DNA from: CAYLPU01 sp964385635
GTDB taxonomy: Bacteria > Chloroflexota > Anaerolineae > B4-G1
Assembly (NCBI GenBank): GCA_964385635.1
Contig: CAYLPU010000011.1
Coordinates: 1 to 64,000 of the forward strand
Direction of reading: 5' to 3'
Length of the DNA stretch: 64,000 nt
This document shows positions 51,444-60,746 of this stretch, in pieces; position 1 is the stretch's first letter; every line of letters starts with the position of its first letter. The notes beneath the pieces are model-generated. The model had not been told where the DNA came from. It was given only the letters and a program-made list of their open reading frames with translations, and made no database searches. The position numbers and the translations under genes are program-made.

Positions 51444-52331
51444 ATGCCTGTAGACAGTTTCAAATACTTGCCCCGCCTCATCGCTGCGTTCTACCGGATG
51501 ACCGACCGCCAGCCAGAACTCCCCATCCCCTGGACATCGTTGCCACGCTCTTTATCAGACTGCAAGTTCGGGCTGGTGACGTCGGGCGGGCTGTACCACC
51601 AGTCCGTCGAGCCACCCTTTGACCTGGCGCGGGAGAGGCAGGAGCCGACGTGGGGAGATCCCACTTACCGCACCCTGCCCACCGACATCCGGCAGGAAGA
51701 GGTGGAAGCCAGTCACCTGCATATCAACACGCAGTCGGTGCTGTTGGACGTCAACATCCTGCTGCCTATCCGCCGCTTCCAGGAGTTGGCCGTCGAGGGG
51801 CGCATAGGTGGCCTGGCGAAACACGCTTACTCCTTCATGGGCTACCAGGGGTTCCCGCCGGACACGATCGCCTGGCGGGAGACCTACGGTCCCCAGGTGG
51901 CTGAGAGGCTCAAAGCCGAGGAGGTGGGCTGCGTGTTGCTCACCCCCGCCTGACCAGACTGCGCCGTCAACGTGCCCGTGCTGGCACGGACGCTGGAGGC
52001 CGCCGGCCTTTCCACGATCCTGGTGACAAATATGCCCTTCTGGGCGGAAAGAGTCGGCGTGCCGCGCACGTTGGCCGTCGAGTTCCCCTTCGGCCACACG
52101 CTGGGCCGGCCCCACGATACGGCCCAGCAAATGCGGGTGGTCCGCCAGGCGCTGGAGGTGCTGGAAACGGCGGAGGCTCCCGGCACGATCGTGCACTCCC
52201 CGGAGACGTGGCCCGTGCCCCGGAGAGAGGCGCTCAAGGGCTGGCAGCCGGAGGCGCCGTCGCCCATCATCCAAATACTGGCTCCCCGCTTCCGCGAGAT
52301 GGTGCGACAGCGGCGGCAACATAAAGCGTGA
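51444..52331 (+). CDS. GrdB/PrdB-family selenoprotein (in-frame UGA at residue 170)
   Basis: 295 residues if TGA at 51951-51953 is read as selenocysteine. The upstream part (LVTSGGLYHQSVEPPF, SHLHINTQSVLLDVNILLPI, GCVLLTPA) and the downstream part (NVPVLARTLEAAGLSTILVTN, VEFPFGHTLGRPHD) are one continuous family member in a single frame. UGA is followed by CCA GAC TGC, giving U-P-D-C, a redox pair that relatives carry as U/C-P-x-C. The family is the glycine/sarcosine/betaine/proline reductase selenoprotein B group. GGAG lies before the ATG at 51444. The actual substrate is unknown. Confidence 0.8.
51951..51988 (+). promoter_or_regulatory. Bacterial SECIS-like element
   Basis: From the UGA (51951-51953), 17 bases lead to a perfect 6-bp stem, CGTGCC (51971-51976) with GGCACG (51983-51988), and a six-base loop CGTGCT. 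The loop carries G at its second position followed by U, and lies 23-28 bases after the UGA, within the known bacterial SECIS window. Confidence 0.6.
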
Positions 52332-52403
52332 GGCATATCGAAGAGAAAGCCACGCCAATTTGGTAAGAATTTTGGGCTTCAAGGAGTCCGGGAGGGCTAT
52401 TCC

Positions 52404-53255
52404 ATGAACGATGAGGACAGACGGGTTGTTTTGATCACTGGAGCCTCGTCAGGTATCGGCAAAGCCTGTGCGAACTATCTGCATCAACGAGGCTGTCGAG
52501 TGTATGGTACCAGCCGCCATGTATTGTCTCGAACAGCGGAGGTGCCTAGAACGGAGCGTGTTCATTCTGCACCTTTCGAAATGATTCAGATGGATGTTGA
52601 TCGTGATACCTCCGTTACGCGAGGGGTTGGTCTTGTTTTGGAGAACGAGGGGCGACTGGACATTTTGGTAAACAGCGCGGGATTTGGAGTCGCGGGGTCC
52701 GTCGAGGACACTTCTATTGATGAAGCATGGTCTCAGTTTGAGACAAATTTTTTCGGTGTTTTACGTACCTGTCGGGCAGTTCTTCCCGTTATGAGAGAAC
52801 AGCGTTATGGGTACATCGTGAATATCGGCTCAATGGCAGGCTTAATTGGACTTCCCTTTCAGGGATTGTATAGCGCCAGTAAGTTTGCCTTGGAGGGGAT
52901 GACCGAAGCATTGCGTATGGAAGTTCGACCATTTGGCATCCGCGTGGTACTCATTGAGCCAGGCGACTTTCATACTCAATTCACAGCCCACCGCCGCAAG
53001 ACCCTCAAATCCCAGCAGGACTCAGTTTACGTGGAGAAGTTCAACGCTGCCCTGGGAGTTGTGGAGGCCGACGAAACCAACGGGCCTTCTCCTGACAGAA
53101 TCGCTCGTCTTCTTGAACGCATAGTAAACGACCCGTCGCCTCGTGTCCGCTACCCAATCGGTCCTATTTCAGAGAGGGCCGCAATTACACTGAAGAAAGT
53201 GATGCCTCCGCGACTTTTCGAATGGGCTTTGATGATGTATTACAAACTGCTCTGA
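52404..53255 (+). CDS. Classical short-chain dehydrogenase/reductase
   Basis: 283 residues. Cofactor site VLITGASSGIGKAC, NNAG-like ILVNSAGFGVAG, catalytic Ser in GYIVNIGSMAGLIG and the YSASK tetrad element (YSASKFALEGMTEALRMEV). Substrate unknown. The codon use is visibly more AT-rich than that of neighbours, which may indicate later acquisition. GGGAGGG lies before the ATG. Confidence 0.9.
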   Translation: MNDEDRRVVLITGASSGIGKACANYLHQRGCRVYGTSRHVLSRTAEVPRTERVHSAPFEMIQMDVDRDTSVTRGVGLVLENEGRLDILVNSAGFGVAGSVEDTSIDEAWSQFETNFFGVLRTCRAVLPVMREQRYGYIVNIGSMAGLIGLPFQGLYSASKFALEGMTEALRMEVRPFGIRVVLIEPGDFHTQFTAHRRKTLKSQQDSVYVEKFNAALGVVEADETNGPSPDRIARLLERIVNDPSPRVRYPIGPISERAAITLKKVMPPRLFEWALMMYYKLL

Positions 53256-53276
53256 TTGTGATTAAGGAGGTCGAGA

Positions 53277-53948
53277 ATGCTAGTCGTATCAGAGGCGTGG
53301 AAGGCTGCCTATCCTGGAGCAGTGGTGGGCAACCTGGTGATGCACAACGTTTCCAATCCAGAGTATCACCCTGTGCTTGATAGGTCTAAAGACGAACTAG
53401 AGAATCGGCTATGAGCCCGGTTTCACGATAAGGCGGACCTGAAGACCCTGGAACCCATCCAGGCGTACGGTGTCTATTTCAAGCGGTACAGGAAGACCTA
53501 TCCTGTCTACCTTCAACTTGAGTCAGTCGTCCTTAAAGGCAAGTCAATTCCTCGCGTCGCCGCGCTCATTGAAGCGATGTTTATGGCTGAGCTCAAGAAC
53601 TTGCTCTTGACGGCCGGGCATGACCTGGAAGCCTTGCAGATGCCGGTAACGCTTGACGTATCAGACGGCGGTGAGTGCTACACCCGGCTCAATGGGCAGG
53701 AACGGGTGCTGAAGCCTGGCGATATGATGATGGCCGATGCTCAGGGTGTCATCTCCAGCGTGCTCTACGGGCCAGACCATCGCACACGGATAACATCCGA
53801 CACCCGGCACGTTTTCTTCGCGGTCTATGCGCCGTCAGGTATTGGGGAACGGGCGGTGTACCAGCACCTGCGGGACATTCAGGCGAACGTTATGCTCGTC
53901 GCGCCGGAGGCCGAGGTGGAACCGCTGAAAGTTGTGGTGGCCGCGTGA
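53277..53948 (+). pseudogene. B3/4-domain protein with in-frame UGA at codon 46
   Basis: The frame from ATG 53277 (AAGGAGG upstream) is broken only by TGA at 53412-53414. The rest, including AYGVYFKRYRKTYPVYLQLE, PRVAALIEAMFMAELKNLLL and ADAQGVISSVLYG, is a clear tRNA-synthetase beta-subunit-like B3/4-domain protein ending at 53948. The UGA stands where relatives usually have Arg (in RL-R-ARF), so a CGA to TGA change is the simple explanation. There is no nearby Cys partner or convincing SECIS hairpin. Restored length is 223 residues. Confidence 0.75.
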
Positions 53949-53959
53949 AAATCGGGTGT

Positions 53960-53988
53960 TTGCCTTTTGTGGCAGGCGTGTGTACAAT
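53960..53988 (+). promoter_or_regulatory. Probable promoter of restriction locus
   Basis: TTGCCT (53960-53965), 17-bp spacer, TACAAT (53983-53988), about 170 bp before hsdR. The long leader (53995-54159) shows no clear ORF or structure. Confidence 0.5.
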
Positions 53989-54159
53989 TGTAGCCAAGCG
54001 GAGGGAAGGTGAGCGAGAGGTGAGTTGCCAGCGCAGCGGTGGATTTGACGATCCACCGTGAGCGTGGAAGGGTTGCTTCTGTCACGAGGTGTTAAACATG
54101 ACATTGTCGAAGTAGTTACGTAGAGGATTGCTAAGACAGGTCTGACGAGAGCGTAGAAG

Positions 54160-56964
54160 TTGTCCACTCCAACCGAATCCAAAACCCGAAAAGATCTCAT
54201 TGATCCCGCCTTGGAAAAAGCAGGATGGGGGAAGGTCGGCGAATCTGACCTGATTGGCATCGAAATCCCCGTGGACGGGTTCGATCCCCGGGCGTGGGAG
54301 GTACTTGAGGCCAGGCTGAGGCGCTTGGGCGAGGCTGGTCTTTCCTACGACGTCGATCTGCCCGAAGGCGTCAGCGATTACGTCCTCTACCGTCCCAACG
54401 GCGAGATCATCGCCGTGGTAGAGGCCAAACGCACCAGCGTTGATCCCCGGCTGGCCCAGGCCCAGGCTGAGTTCTACGTCACCGAACTCGAGAAGCAGCA
54501 GAGTTTCCGCCCCTTCGCCTTCATGACCAACGGGTACGACATCTACTTCTGGGACGTGGGCCGGGCCAACAAACGATTGGTGTACGGTTTCTTTTCCCCC
54601 GCCGATCTGGCCAATCTGCTCTACAGCCGGCAGAACCAGACACCCCTGACCGAGGCCCCGATCGACACCGCCATCACCGATCGCGTGTATCAGCAAGAGA
54701 GCATCCGCCGGGTGTGTGAGGCCTTTGAGCAGGGTAAGCGCAAGGTCTTGCTGGTGATGGCTACCGGCACCGGCAAGACCCGCGTAGCGATGTCGCTGGT
54801 AGACATCTTCCTGCGCACCAACCAGGCGCGGCGGATTCTGTTCGTCGCCGACCGGGATGCGCTGGTAAAACAAGCCGAGACGGAGGGATTTCACGATCAT
54901 ATCCCGGATGAACCCTGCACCCGCATCTACACCCACAGAATTGATAAGACGAACCGTCTCTACGTCGTCACGCTGCAGACGCTGAGCAAGTGCTTCGAAC
55001 AGTTTACGCCCGGCTTCTTTGACCTGATCATCTTCGACGAAGTCCATCGCTCCATTTTCAACAAGTGGAACGAGGTGCTCCACTACTTCGACGGTCGTAT
55101 GATTGGGCTGACCGCCACTCCTGCTGACTTCATTGACCGCAACACCTTTCTCGAGTTCGAGTGCCACGACGAGACGCCGACCTTCCTGTATGAGTACGAC
55201 GACGCGATCAGAGACGGCTACCTGGTTGACTACAGCCTATACGCGGCGCGGACGAGGTTCCAGCGCCAGGGCATCCGGGGCGTTGACCTGAGCGAGGAGG
55301 AGCGTTACGCCCTGATTGAGCAGGGACTGGATCCCGATAACATTGACTTCTCCGGCACCGATCTGGAGAAGAACGTCAGCAACCGCGACACGCTGCGCAA
55401 GCAGTGGGAAGAGATCTGGGAAGTCTGTCACAAAGACAAATCGGGGCAACTTCCTGGCAAGACGATCGTCTTTGCCATGACCCAGAAGCACGCCCTGCGC
55501 CTGGCGGATGTGTTCGAGGAGATGTATCCCCAATATCCCGGCCTGGTGCAGGTGATCACCTGTAAGTCTGAGTATAAAGGCACGCTGATCAAGAAGTTCA
55601 AGAAGAAGAGTCTGCCCCGTTTCGCCATCTCTGTAGACATGCTGGAGACCGGGGTGAATGTGCCGGAGGTGGTCAACCTGGTCTTTATGCGGCCAATCCA
55701 TTCCCGGATCAAACTAGAGCAGATGATCGGCCGGGGCACCCGCAGCCACGCGACCTGCAAACACCCAGAATGGTTACCCGATGGTCACAAGAAGGAGTTC
55801 CAGATCATTGACTTTTGGGAGAACGACTTCAGTAAACGTCCGCAGGAGCAAGTGGCCCAGAGCCTGCCGGTGCTGGTGACCATCTTCAACACCCGCCTCA
55901 AGTTGTTGGAACTATACCTGGCAGATCAGCAATCGGACGATGCCCGGTGGGTGATCGCCGACTTGCGCGCCCAGATCGCGCTTATCCCCATCGATTCCTT
56001 CTCGGTCAAGCGGGTCTACCCCGAGATCAAGCGGGCCTGGCAGGACTCGTTCTGGCGCTACCTCACCCCGGACAGGCTAACGTTTCTCAGGCTGAAGGTA
56101 GGGCCGTTGCTGCGGTATGCACCGGGCGTGGACGTGCAAGCGGCCACGTTTACCAGCAAGGTGGAGCGGCTGAAGCTCCAAATCCTGACTGGCCGAGACC
56201 CCTCCGCCACAGCCCAATCCATCGCCGAGGACGTCAGCCGGTTGCCGGAGTTCGTCTACGAAGATTCGCAGCGCGAGCGGGCCGCCAGGCTGTGCCTCAC
56301 GCCCCAGTTGCAAACGGCCACCGTGGCTCAACTGAACCAGGTGATTGAAACACTGGCCGACCAGATGAAGAACCGGCGAGCCAAGCCCAACACCTTCCTG
56401 GAGCTCGACCTGCCCGACTTCGTCGAAATGCGCGGCTACATCTTGCTATACGGCGGCAGCCAGCCGGTGTACGTCGAGGAGTACCGCCAGCGCGTCGAGC
56501 AGCGAATTCTCGACCTGGCCGCCGACCATCCCACCGTCGAGGCCATTGATCGCGGCGAACCGGTCACGGACCTGCAATTGATCGAACTGGAACGCACCTT
56601 GCGGCAGGAGTTGGGCGGCGGCGACGTGGAACTATCGGAACCCAACATTCGGAAAGCGTACGGGCTCAAGGTGGGCAGCCTGCTGGAGTTTCTGCGTCGC
56701 CTGCTGGAAATCGAGGGCATCCCCGATTATGGTGACATCGTGCGCCGCCAGTTCGAAGGATACATCGCCGGGCATCCCTTCAACGGGGATCAGATCCGCT
56801 TCCTGCGAGTGGTGCAGAACGTCTTCTTGCAAAGACGCCGCCTGGAATTGGCCGATCTGTACGGACCACCGCTGACCCGCTTCGGCCAGGATGCGGTCGA
56901 GCGGTTGTTCACTACGGAAGAAGTGAGTCAAGTGCTGGAATTCGTTGACTCACTGACTGTGTAG
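54160..56964 (+). CDS. hsdR: Type I restriction enzyme, R subunit
   Basis: 934 residues from a TTG start. The N-terminal nuclease domain has GVSDYVLYRPNGEIIAVVEAKR (D...ExK active site). The SF2 translocase shows LLVMATGTGKTRVA, FDEVHRS (DEVH) and LTATP, and motif VI MIGRGTRS. The C-terminus resembles the EcoEI-type helical region. HsdR acts with HsdM and HsdS to translocate and cut unmodified DNA. It is the first gene of the locus and intact. Confidence 0.94.
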   Translation: MSTPTESKTRKDLIDPALEKAGWGKVGESDLIGIEIPVDGFDPRAWEVLEARLRRLGEAGLSYDVDLPEGVSDYVLYRPNGEIIAVVEAKRTSVDPRLAQAQAEFYVTELEKQQSFRPFAFMTNGYDIYFWDVGRANKRLVYGFFSPADLANLLYSRQNQTPLTEAPIDTAITDRVYQQESIRRVCEAFEQGKRKVLLVMATGTGKTRVAMSLVDIFLRTNQARRILFVADRDALVKQAETEGFHDHIPDEPCTRIYTHRIDKTNRLYVVTLQTLSKCFEQFTPGFFDLIIFDEVHRSIFNKWNEVLHYFDGRMIGLTATPADFIDRNTFLEFECHDETPTFLYEYDDAIRDGYLVDYSLYAARTRFQRQGIRGVDLSEEERYALIEQGLDPDNIDFSGTDLEKNVSNRDTLRKQWEEIWEVCHKDKSGQLPGKTIVFAMTQKHALRLADVFEEMYPQYPGLVQVITCKSEYKGTLIKKFKKKSLPRFAISVDMLETGVNVPEVVNLVFMRPIHSRIKLEQMIGRGTRSHATCKHPEWLPDGHKKEFQIIDFWENDFSKRPQEQVAQSLPVLVTIFNTRLKLLELYLADQQSDDARWVIADLRAQIALIPIDSFSVKRVYPEIKRAWQDSFWRYLTPDRLTFLRLKVGPLLRYAPGVDVQAATFTSKVERLKLQILTGRDPSATAQSIAEDVSRLPEFVYEDSQRERAARLCLTPQLQTATVAQLNQVIETLADQMKNRRAKPNTFLELDLPDFVEMRGYILLYGGSQPVYVEEYRQRVEQRILDLAADHPTVEAIDRGEPVTDLQLIELERTLRQELGGGDVELSEPNIRKAYGLKVGSLLEFLRRLLEIEGIPDYGDIVRRQFEGYIAGHPFNGDQIRFLRVVQNVFLQRRRLELADLYGPPLTRFGQDAVERLFTTEEVSQVLEFVDSLTV

Positions 56965-56967
56965 CAG

Positions 56968-56980
56968 ACCTGCCAGGTCC
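56968..56980. repeat. Short palindrome GACCTGCCAGGTC
   Basis: A 13-bp palindrome directly after hsdR. A related ACCTGTCAGATCTGCCAGG is found at 62112-62131, after the other end of the locus. Such palindromes are scattered intergenic repeats. Confidence 0.4.
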
Positions 56981-56987
56981 GAGTAAA

Positions 56988-57016
56988 TTGCCCTTCTTTG
57001 GATATTGTGGTACAAT
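56988..57016 (+). promoter_or_regulatory. Internal promoter before RloA-like gene
   Basis: TTGCCC (56988-56993), 17-bp spacer, TACAAT (57011-57016). It would allow the ATPase gene to be expressed separately from hsdR. Confidence 0.5.
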
Positions 57017-57080
57017 GTGATAAAGCGTTGTTTTTGTGATCTTTTCACAAATAGACACAATTATAATCAAGGAGAAGGCC

Positions 57081-58394
57081 ATGTTGGTCGAATTCAGCGT
57101 CGGAAATTATCGCTCGTTTCATGCCCCGGTCACGCTGAGCATGCAAGCGGCAAAACTCCGCTCCAGCGACAAGCGCCTGGACGAGCACAACGTTTTCCAG
57201 GCTGATCGTCTCAGCCTATTGCGCAGCGCGGCGATTTATGGCGCAAACGCCAGCGGCAAGAGCAATCTGATCCAGGCGATGGCGTTTATGCGCCGTTTCG
57301 TCCGGCAATCTTCCCGGGAATCCCAGGCCGGAGAGCCAACCGGCGTGGAACGCTTTCGTTTGAGCACGGCTACTCGAGACAAGCCATCCTGTTTCCAGAT
57401 TATCTTCCGTCTGGATGACCGACGCTACCGCTATGGTTTCGAGATAGACGAGGAACAGGTACGCGCTGAGTGGCTGTACCACACAGGACAGCGCGAAACT
57501 CGCCTGTTCATCCGCGAGGGAGCGCAGTACGATATTTCGAGTGTGTTCAAGCCAGGACGCGGGCTGACGGAACGCACTCGTAATAACGCCCTGTTCCTTT
57601 CTGTTGCCGCTCAGTTCAACGTCCGGCTGGCGGTGACCCTTCTTGAATGGTTCAGGCAGGGTTTCAACATCATCTCTGGCTTGGATGATACTGCCTATGT
57701 TGGGTTCACGTTGAGACGTTTTGATACGGATGAATCCTTCCGGCAGCGCGTGCTTGCCTTCGTGCGCGAGGCGGACCTGGGGATTGCGGATATTCACGTT
57801 GAGAGACTGCCCCTTGCAGAAGCCCCGATTCCCGAAGAGGTACAATATCTATTGGCGCAGGTGGCGAGAGAACAGGGGAGGAGCGGGGAAGAGCTTTTAG
57901 TGAGTCGGCCAAAAACCACGCACCAGGTTTTCAACTCGGAACAGAGCGTAGCAGGTTGGGAGACGTTCGATATGGAAAAACAAGAATCGCAGGGGACGCA
58001 GAAAATCTTTAACCTGTCCGGCCCACTGCTGGATACCCTGGAAGGGGGCAAATTGCTGGTCATTGACGAGATGGAAGCGCGGCTGCATCCCTTCATCACC
58101 CGCGCCGTGATTCAGTTGTTCAATTCGCCGCAGACGAACCCGCGCAACGCCCAGCTTGTCTTTGCCACCCACGATACCAGTTTGCTCAGTCACCGCTTTT
58201 TCCGCCGTGATCAAATCTGGTTCACCGAAAAAGACCAATATGGCGCGACTGACATGTATTCGCTGGCCGAGTTGCAGGTGCGCAATGACGCCTCGTTCGA
58301 CAAGGACTATATCGCCGGCAAGTACGGGGCTATTCCGTTCATCGGCGGATTACACAGCCTGTTCGAGGAGCATCCTGATGGCCAGAAAGCCTAA
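57081..58394 (+). CDS. RloA-like AAA ATPase (restriction-linked)
   Basis: 437 residues of the AAA_15/AAA_21 ABC-like group: N-terminal VEFSVGNYRSF, Walker A YGANASGKSNLIQA, and Walker B/H-loop VIDEMEARLHP...LVFATHDTSLL. Paired with RloB, these ATPases form anti-phage modules (RloAB, AbiL-like) and are often found inside type I loci. The ATG at 57081 follows AAGGAGAAGG. Its stop overlaps the RloB start by 17 bases. Confidence 0.85.
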   Translation: MLVEFSVGNYRSFHAPVTLSMQAAKLRSSDKRLDEHNVFQADRLSLLRSAAIYGANASGKSNLIQAMAFMRRFVRQSSRESQAGEPTGVERFRLSTATRDKPSCFQIIFRLDDRRYRYGFEIDEEQVRAEWLYHTGQRETRLFIREGAQYDISSVFKPGRGLTERTRNNALFLSVAAQFNVRLAVTLLEWFRQGFNIISGLDDTAYVGFTLRRFDTDESFRQRVLAFVREADLGIADIHVERLPLAEAPIPEEVQYLLAQVAREQGRSGEELLVSRPKTTHQVFNSEQSVAGWETFDMEKQESQGTQKIFNLSGPLLDTLEGGKLLVIDEMEARLHPFITRAVIQLFNSPQTNPRNAQLVFATHDTSLLSHRFFRRDQIWFTEKDQYGATDMYSLAELQVRNDASFDKDYIAGKYGAIPFIGGLHSLFEEHPDGQKA

Positions 58395-59013
58395 ACCGAG
58401 CGGGCGTGAATACTTGCCGGACAAGGGCCGGCCATTGGGACGCCGCCAGGTCAATGTGCGCCCCCCGCGGCCTCGGTTCCTGATCGTGTGTGAGGGGAGC
58501 AAAACCGAGCCGAACTACTTTCGGCGCTTTCGCATCAACATCGACGTGGTGGACCTGAATGTGATCGGATTGGGAGACCACACGTTGAGCCTGGTGCAAC
58601 GCACCTGCGAGTTGATGCGGCAGGGCGACTATGCACAGGTCTGGTGCGTCTTTGACCGCGACAGCTTCCCCGCCGAGCGGTTCAACGAAGCCCTCAACCA
58701 GGCCCGGCTGCATGGCATCCGAACCGCCTATTCCAACGAAGCCTTTGAACTCTGGTATCTGCTCCACTTTGATTACCACGACACCGCCCAATCGCGCACG
58801 CGCTACCAACAGATGCTTACCCAACGACTGGGAAAGCCATATCGGAAAAACGCTCCCGATATGTACAACCTGCTCAAAGAACGGCAAACGGATGCCACTC
58901 GCAACGCCCTGCGGCTGCTTGATTCCTACGGCCCCAACCACAACCCGGAGCGTGACAATCCCTGCACGACCGTGCATCAATTGGTGGAAGAACTGAATCG
59001 CTGCGTTCGCTGA
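58378..59013 (+). CDS. RloB-like protein
   Basis: 211 residues. The RloB signature is clear: PRFLIVCEGSKTEPNYFRRF, a TOPRIM-like VWCVFDRDSF, and AYSNEAFELWYLLHF. The N-terminal 25 residues are basic. RloB probably is the nuclease-like effector of the pair. The ATG lies within the end of the ATPase gene, so both are translationally coupled. Confidence 0.87.
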   Translation: MARKPKPSGREYLPDKGRPLGRRQVNVRPPRPRFLIVCEGSKTEPNYFRRFRINIDVVDLNVIGLGDHTLSLVQRTCELMRQGDYAQVWCVFDRDSFPAERFNEALNQARLHGIRTAYSNEAFELWYLLHFDYHDTAQSRTRYQQMLTQRLGKPYRKNAPDMYNLLKERQTDATRNALRLLDSYGPNHNPERDNPCTTVHQLVEELNRCVR

Positions 59014-59036
59014 ATCTCTCGTTGTCATAGTGAGGT

Positions 59037-60746
59037 GTGATGCTCACCGACCCCAAACTTCGCTCTCAAGTAGACCAACTGTGGGATAAACTCTGGACAG
59101 GCGGCCTCTCGAACCCACTCGACGCCATCGAGCAACTGTCGTACCTGTTCTTTCTCAAACGGCTGGACGACGTCGAGAACCGGAACGAACGCCAGGCCCA
59201 GCGGCGCGGTCAGCTCTATCTACCCCGCATCCCGATGGAGAAACGCTGGGGACATTGGACGAACTTCGAGGCGGGCAAGGCGCTCGCCCACGTGAAGGAG
59301 GTGGTTTTCCCCTGGTTCAAGGAAATGGGGGAGGGGGGCAGTTCCTTCGAGCGGTACATGAAAAACGCCGAGTTCAAGATCAACAAGCCCAGCCTGCTGA
59401 TCGAAGCCTGCCAGATGATAAACCAGATGCAGATCTCGGCCCAGAACCAGGATGTGCAGGGCGACTTGTACGAGTACCTGTTGAGCAAACTGAACACCGC
59501 CGGGCGCAGTGGCCAGTTCCGCACGCCGCGCCACATCATCCGTTTGATGGTGCAGATGATCGCACCCCGGCCAGGCGAGCGGGTCGGCGACCTGGCGGCG
59601 GGCACCTGCGGCTTCCTGGTAAACGCTTACCAGTATATCCTGGAGCAGCACACGTCTCCCGACATCCTGGAATACGACGAGCAGGGCTGGCCCCACAACC
59701 TGGTCGGTGACCTGCTGACAGACGAGCAGCGGGTCTTCCTGCAAGGGGAGGCCTTCCGTGGCTACGACAACGACTCCGGGATGACCATACTGCGCATCGG
59801 CTCAATGAACCTGATGTTGCATGGCATCGAGTACCCTCGCTTTTTTTACATGGACACGCTCTCCAAGGATTTCACCGAGGCGCGCGACTACGACGTGATC
59901 CTGATGAACCCGCCCTTCAAGGGGGCGGTGGACAAGGGTAGCGTCAGCGACACACTGCCGGGCAACACCCGCAAGTCGGAGTTACTCTTCGTGCACCTGA
60001 TCCTGCGGGCGCTCGACATGGGCGGGCGCTGCGCGGTGATCGTGCCCGATGGGGTGCTCTTCGGCTCCAGCCGGGCACACGTCGAACTGCGCCGGAAACT
60101 GATCGAGGAGAACCGGCTGGACGGCGTCGTCTCCATGCCCGGCGGCGTGTTCAAGCCCTACGCGGGCGTCTCGACGGCGGTGCTGCTTTTCACCCGTGGC
60201 GCGACGACCGATCGCGTATGGTTCTACGACATGGCCCACGACGGCTTTTCGCTGGACGACAAGCGGCAGCCCGTGCCAGAGAACGACATCCTCGATATTC
60301 TGGACTGCTGGCACAACCGGCACGACGCCGCCTTCCAGGCCGCACGCCAGACCCGGCTGGAGGAACTGCAAGCGCAAGTCGCCCCCCTGAAAGCCGAACG
60401 GTTGAGACTGCAAGGCGAGATCAACCGGCTGACCTTCGAGAGCGCCATCGCCCCCGATTCTGCTCTTTCCCGTCATTCCGAGGAGCGAAGCGACGAGGAA
60501 TCTCCCCGCGCCGCATCGGACGCCGCCAACGCCGAACTGGCCGACCTCGAAGCCCGGATCGCCCCCCTCCAGGCGCAGATGGACCAATTGACCCGCCAGT
60601 TCTGGGTCACCATTGGAGCAGGTCAAGGCCAACAAGTACGACCTCTCCGCCAGCCGCTACCGGCAGGTGGAGCAGGACGAAGCCTATTACGAGAAGCCGC
60701 AGGTGACGATGGAGCGGTTGCTGGAGTTGGAGCGGGTGATGGGTGA
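59037..60746 (+). CDS. hsdM: Type I DNA methyltransferase HsdM, C-terminus frameshifted
   Basis: The read frame gives 569 residues. Helical N-domain (LWDKLWTGGLSNPLDAIEQL), SAM motif (VGDLAAGTCGFLVNAYQ) and the catalytic NPPF (DVILMNPPFKG) are intact. Near 60612 an extra base shifts the frame. In the other frame the usual end (VKANKYDLSASRYR, then MERLLELERVMGEE) continues to a stop at 60784-60786. About 58 terminal residues are thus replaced. A short repeat encoding HSEERSDEES interrupts the linker just before (60471-60505). The methylase core may function but the subunit-contact tail is altered. Confidence 0.85.
   Translation: MMLTDPKLRSQVDQLWDKLWTGGLSNPLDAIEQLSYLFFLKRLDDVENRNERQAQRRGQLYLPRIPMEKRWGHWTNFEAGKALAHVKEVVFPWFKEMGEGGSSFERYMKNAEFKINKPSLLIEACQMINQMQISAQNQDVQGDLYEYLLSKLNTAGRSGQFRTPRHIIRLMVQMIAPRPGERVGDLAAGTCGFLVNAYQYILEQHTSPDILEYDEQGWPHNLVGDLLTDEQRVFLQGEAFRGYDNDSGMTILRIGSMNLMLHGIEYPRFFYMDTLSKDFTEARDYDVILMNPPFKGAVDKGSVSDTLPGNTRKSELLFVHLILRALDMGGRCAVIVPDGVLFGSSRAHVELRRKLIEENRLDGVVSMPGGVFKPYAGVSTAVLLFTRGATTDRVWFYDMAHDGFSLDDKRQPVPENDILDILDCWHNRHDAAFQAARQTRLEELQAQVAPLKAERLRLQGEINRLTFESAIAPDSALSRHSEERSDEESPRAASDAANAELADLEARIAPLQAQMDQLTRQFWVTIGAGQGQQVRPLRQPLPAGGAGRSLLREAAGDDGAVAGVGAGDG
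60471..60505 (+). repeat. Dispersed repeat encoding HSEERSDEES inside hsdM
   Basis: The sequence CGTCATTCCGAGGAGCGAAG plus CGACGAGGAATCTCC is the well-known type of intergenic palindromic repeat that, when translated, gives HSEERSDEES. It sits in frame in the coiled linker of HsdM. Confidence 0.6.

Noticed and set aside
53412..53460. SECIS for the second in-frame UGA
   Set aside because: No stable hairpin with the right spacing, no nearby Cys, and homologues have Arg there.
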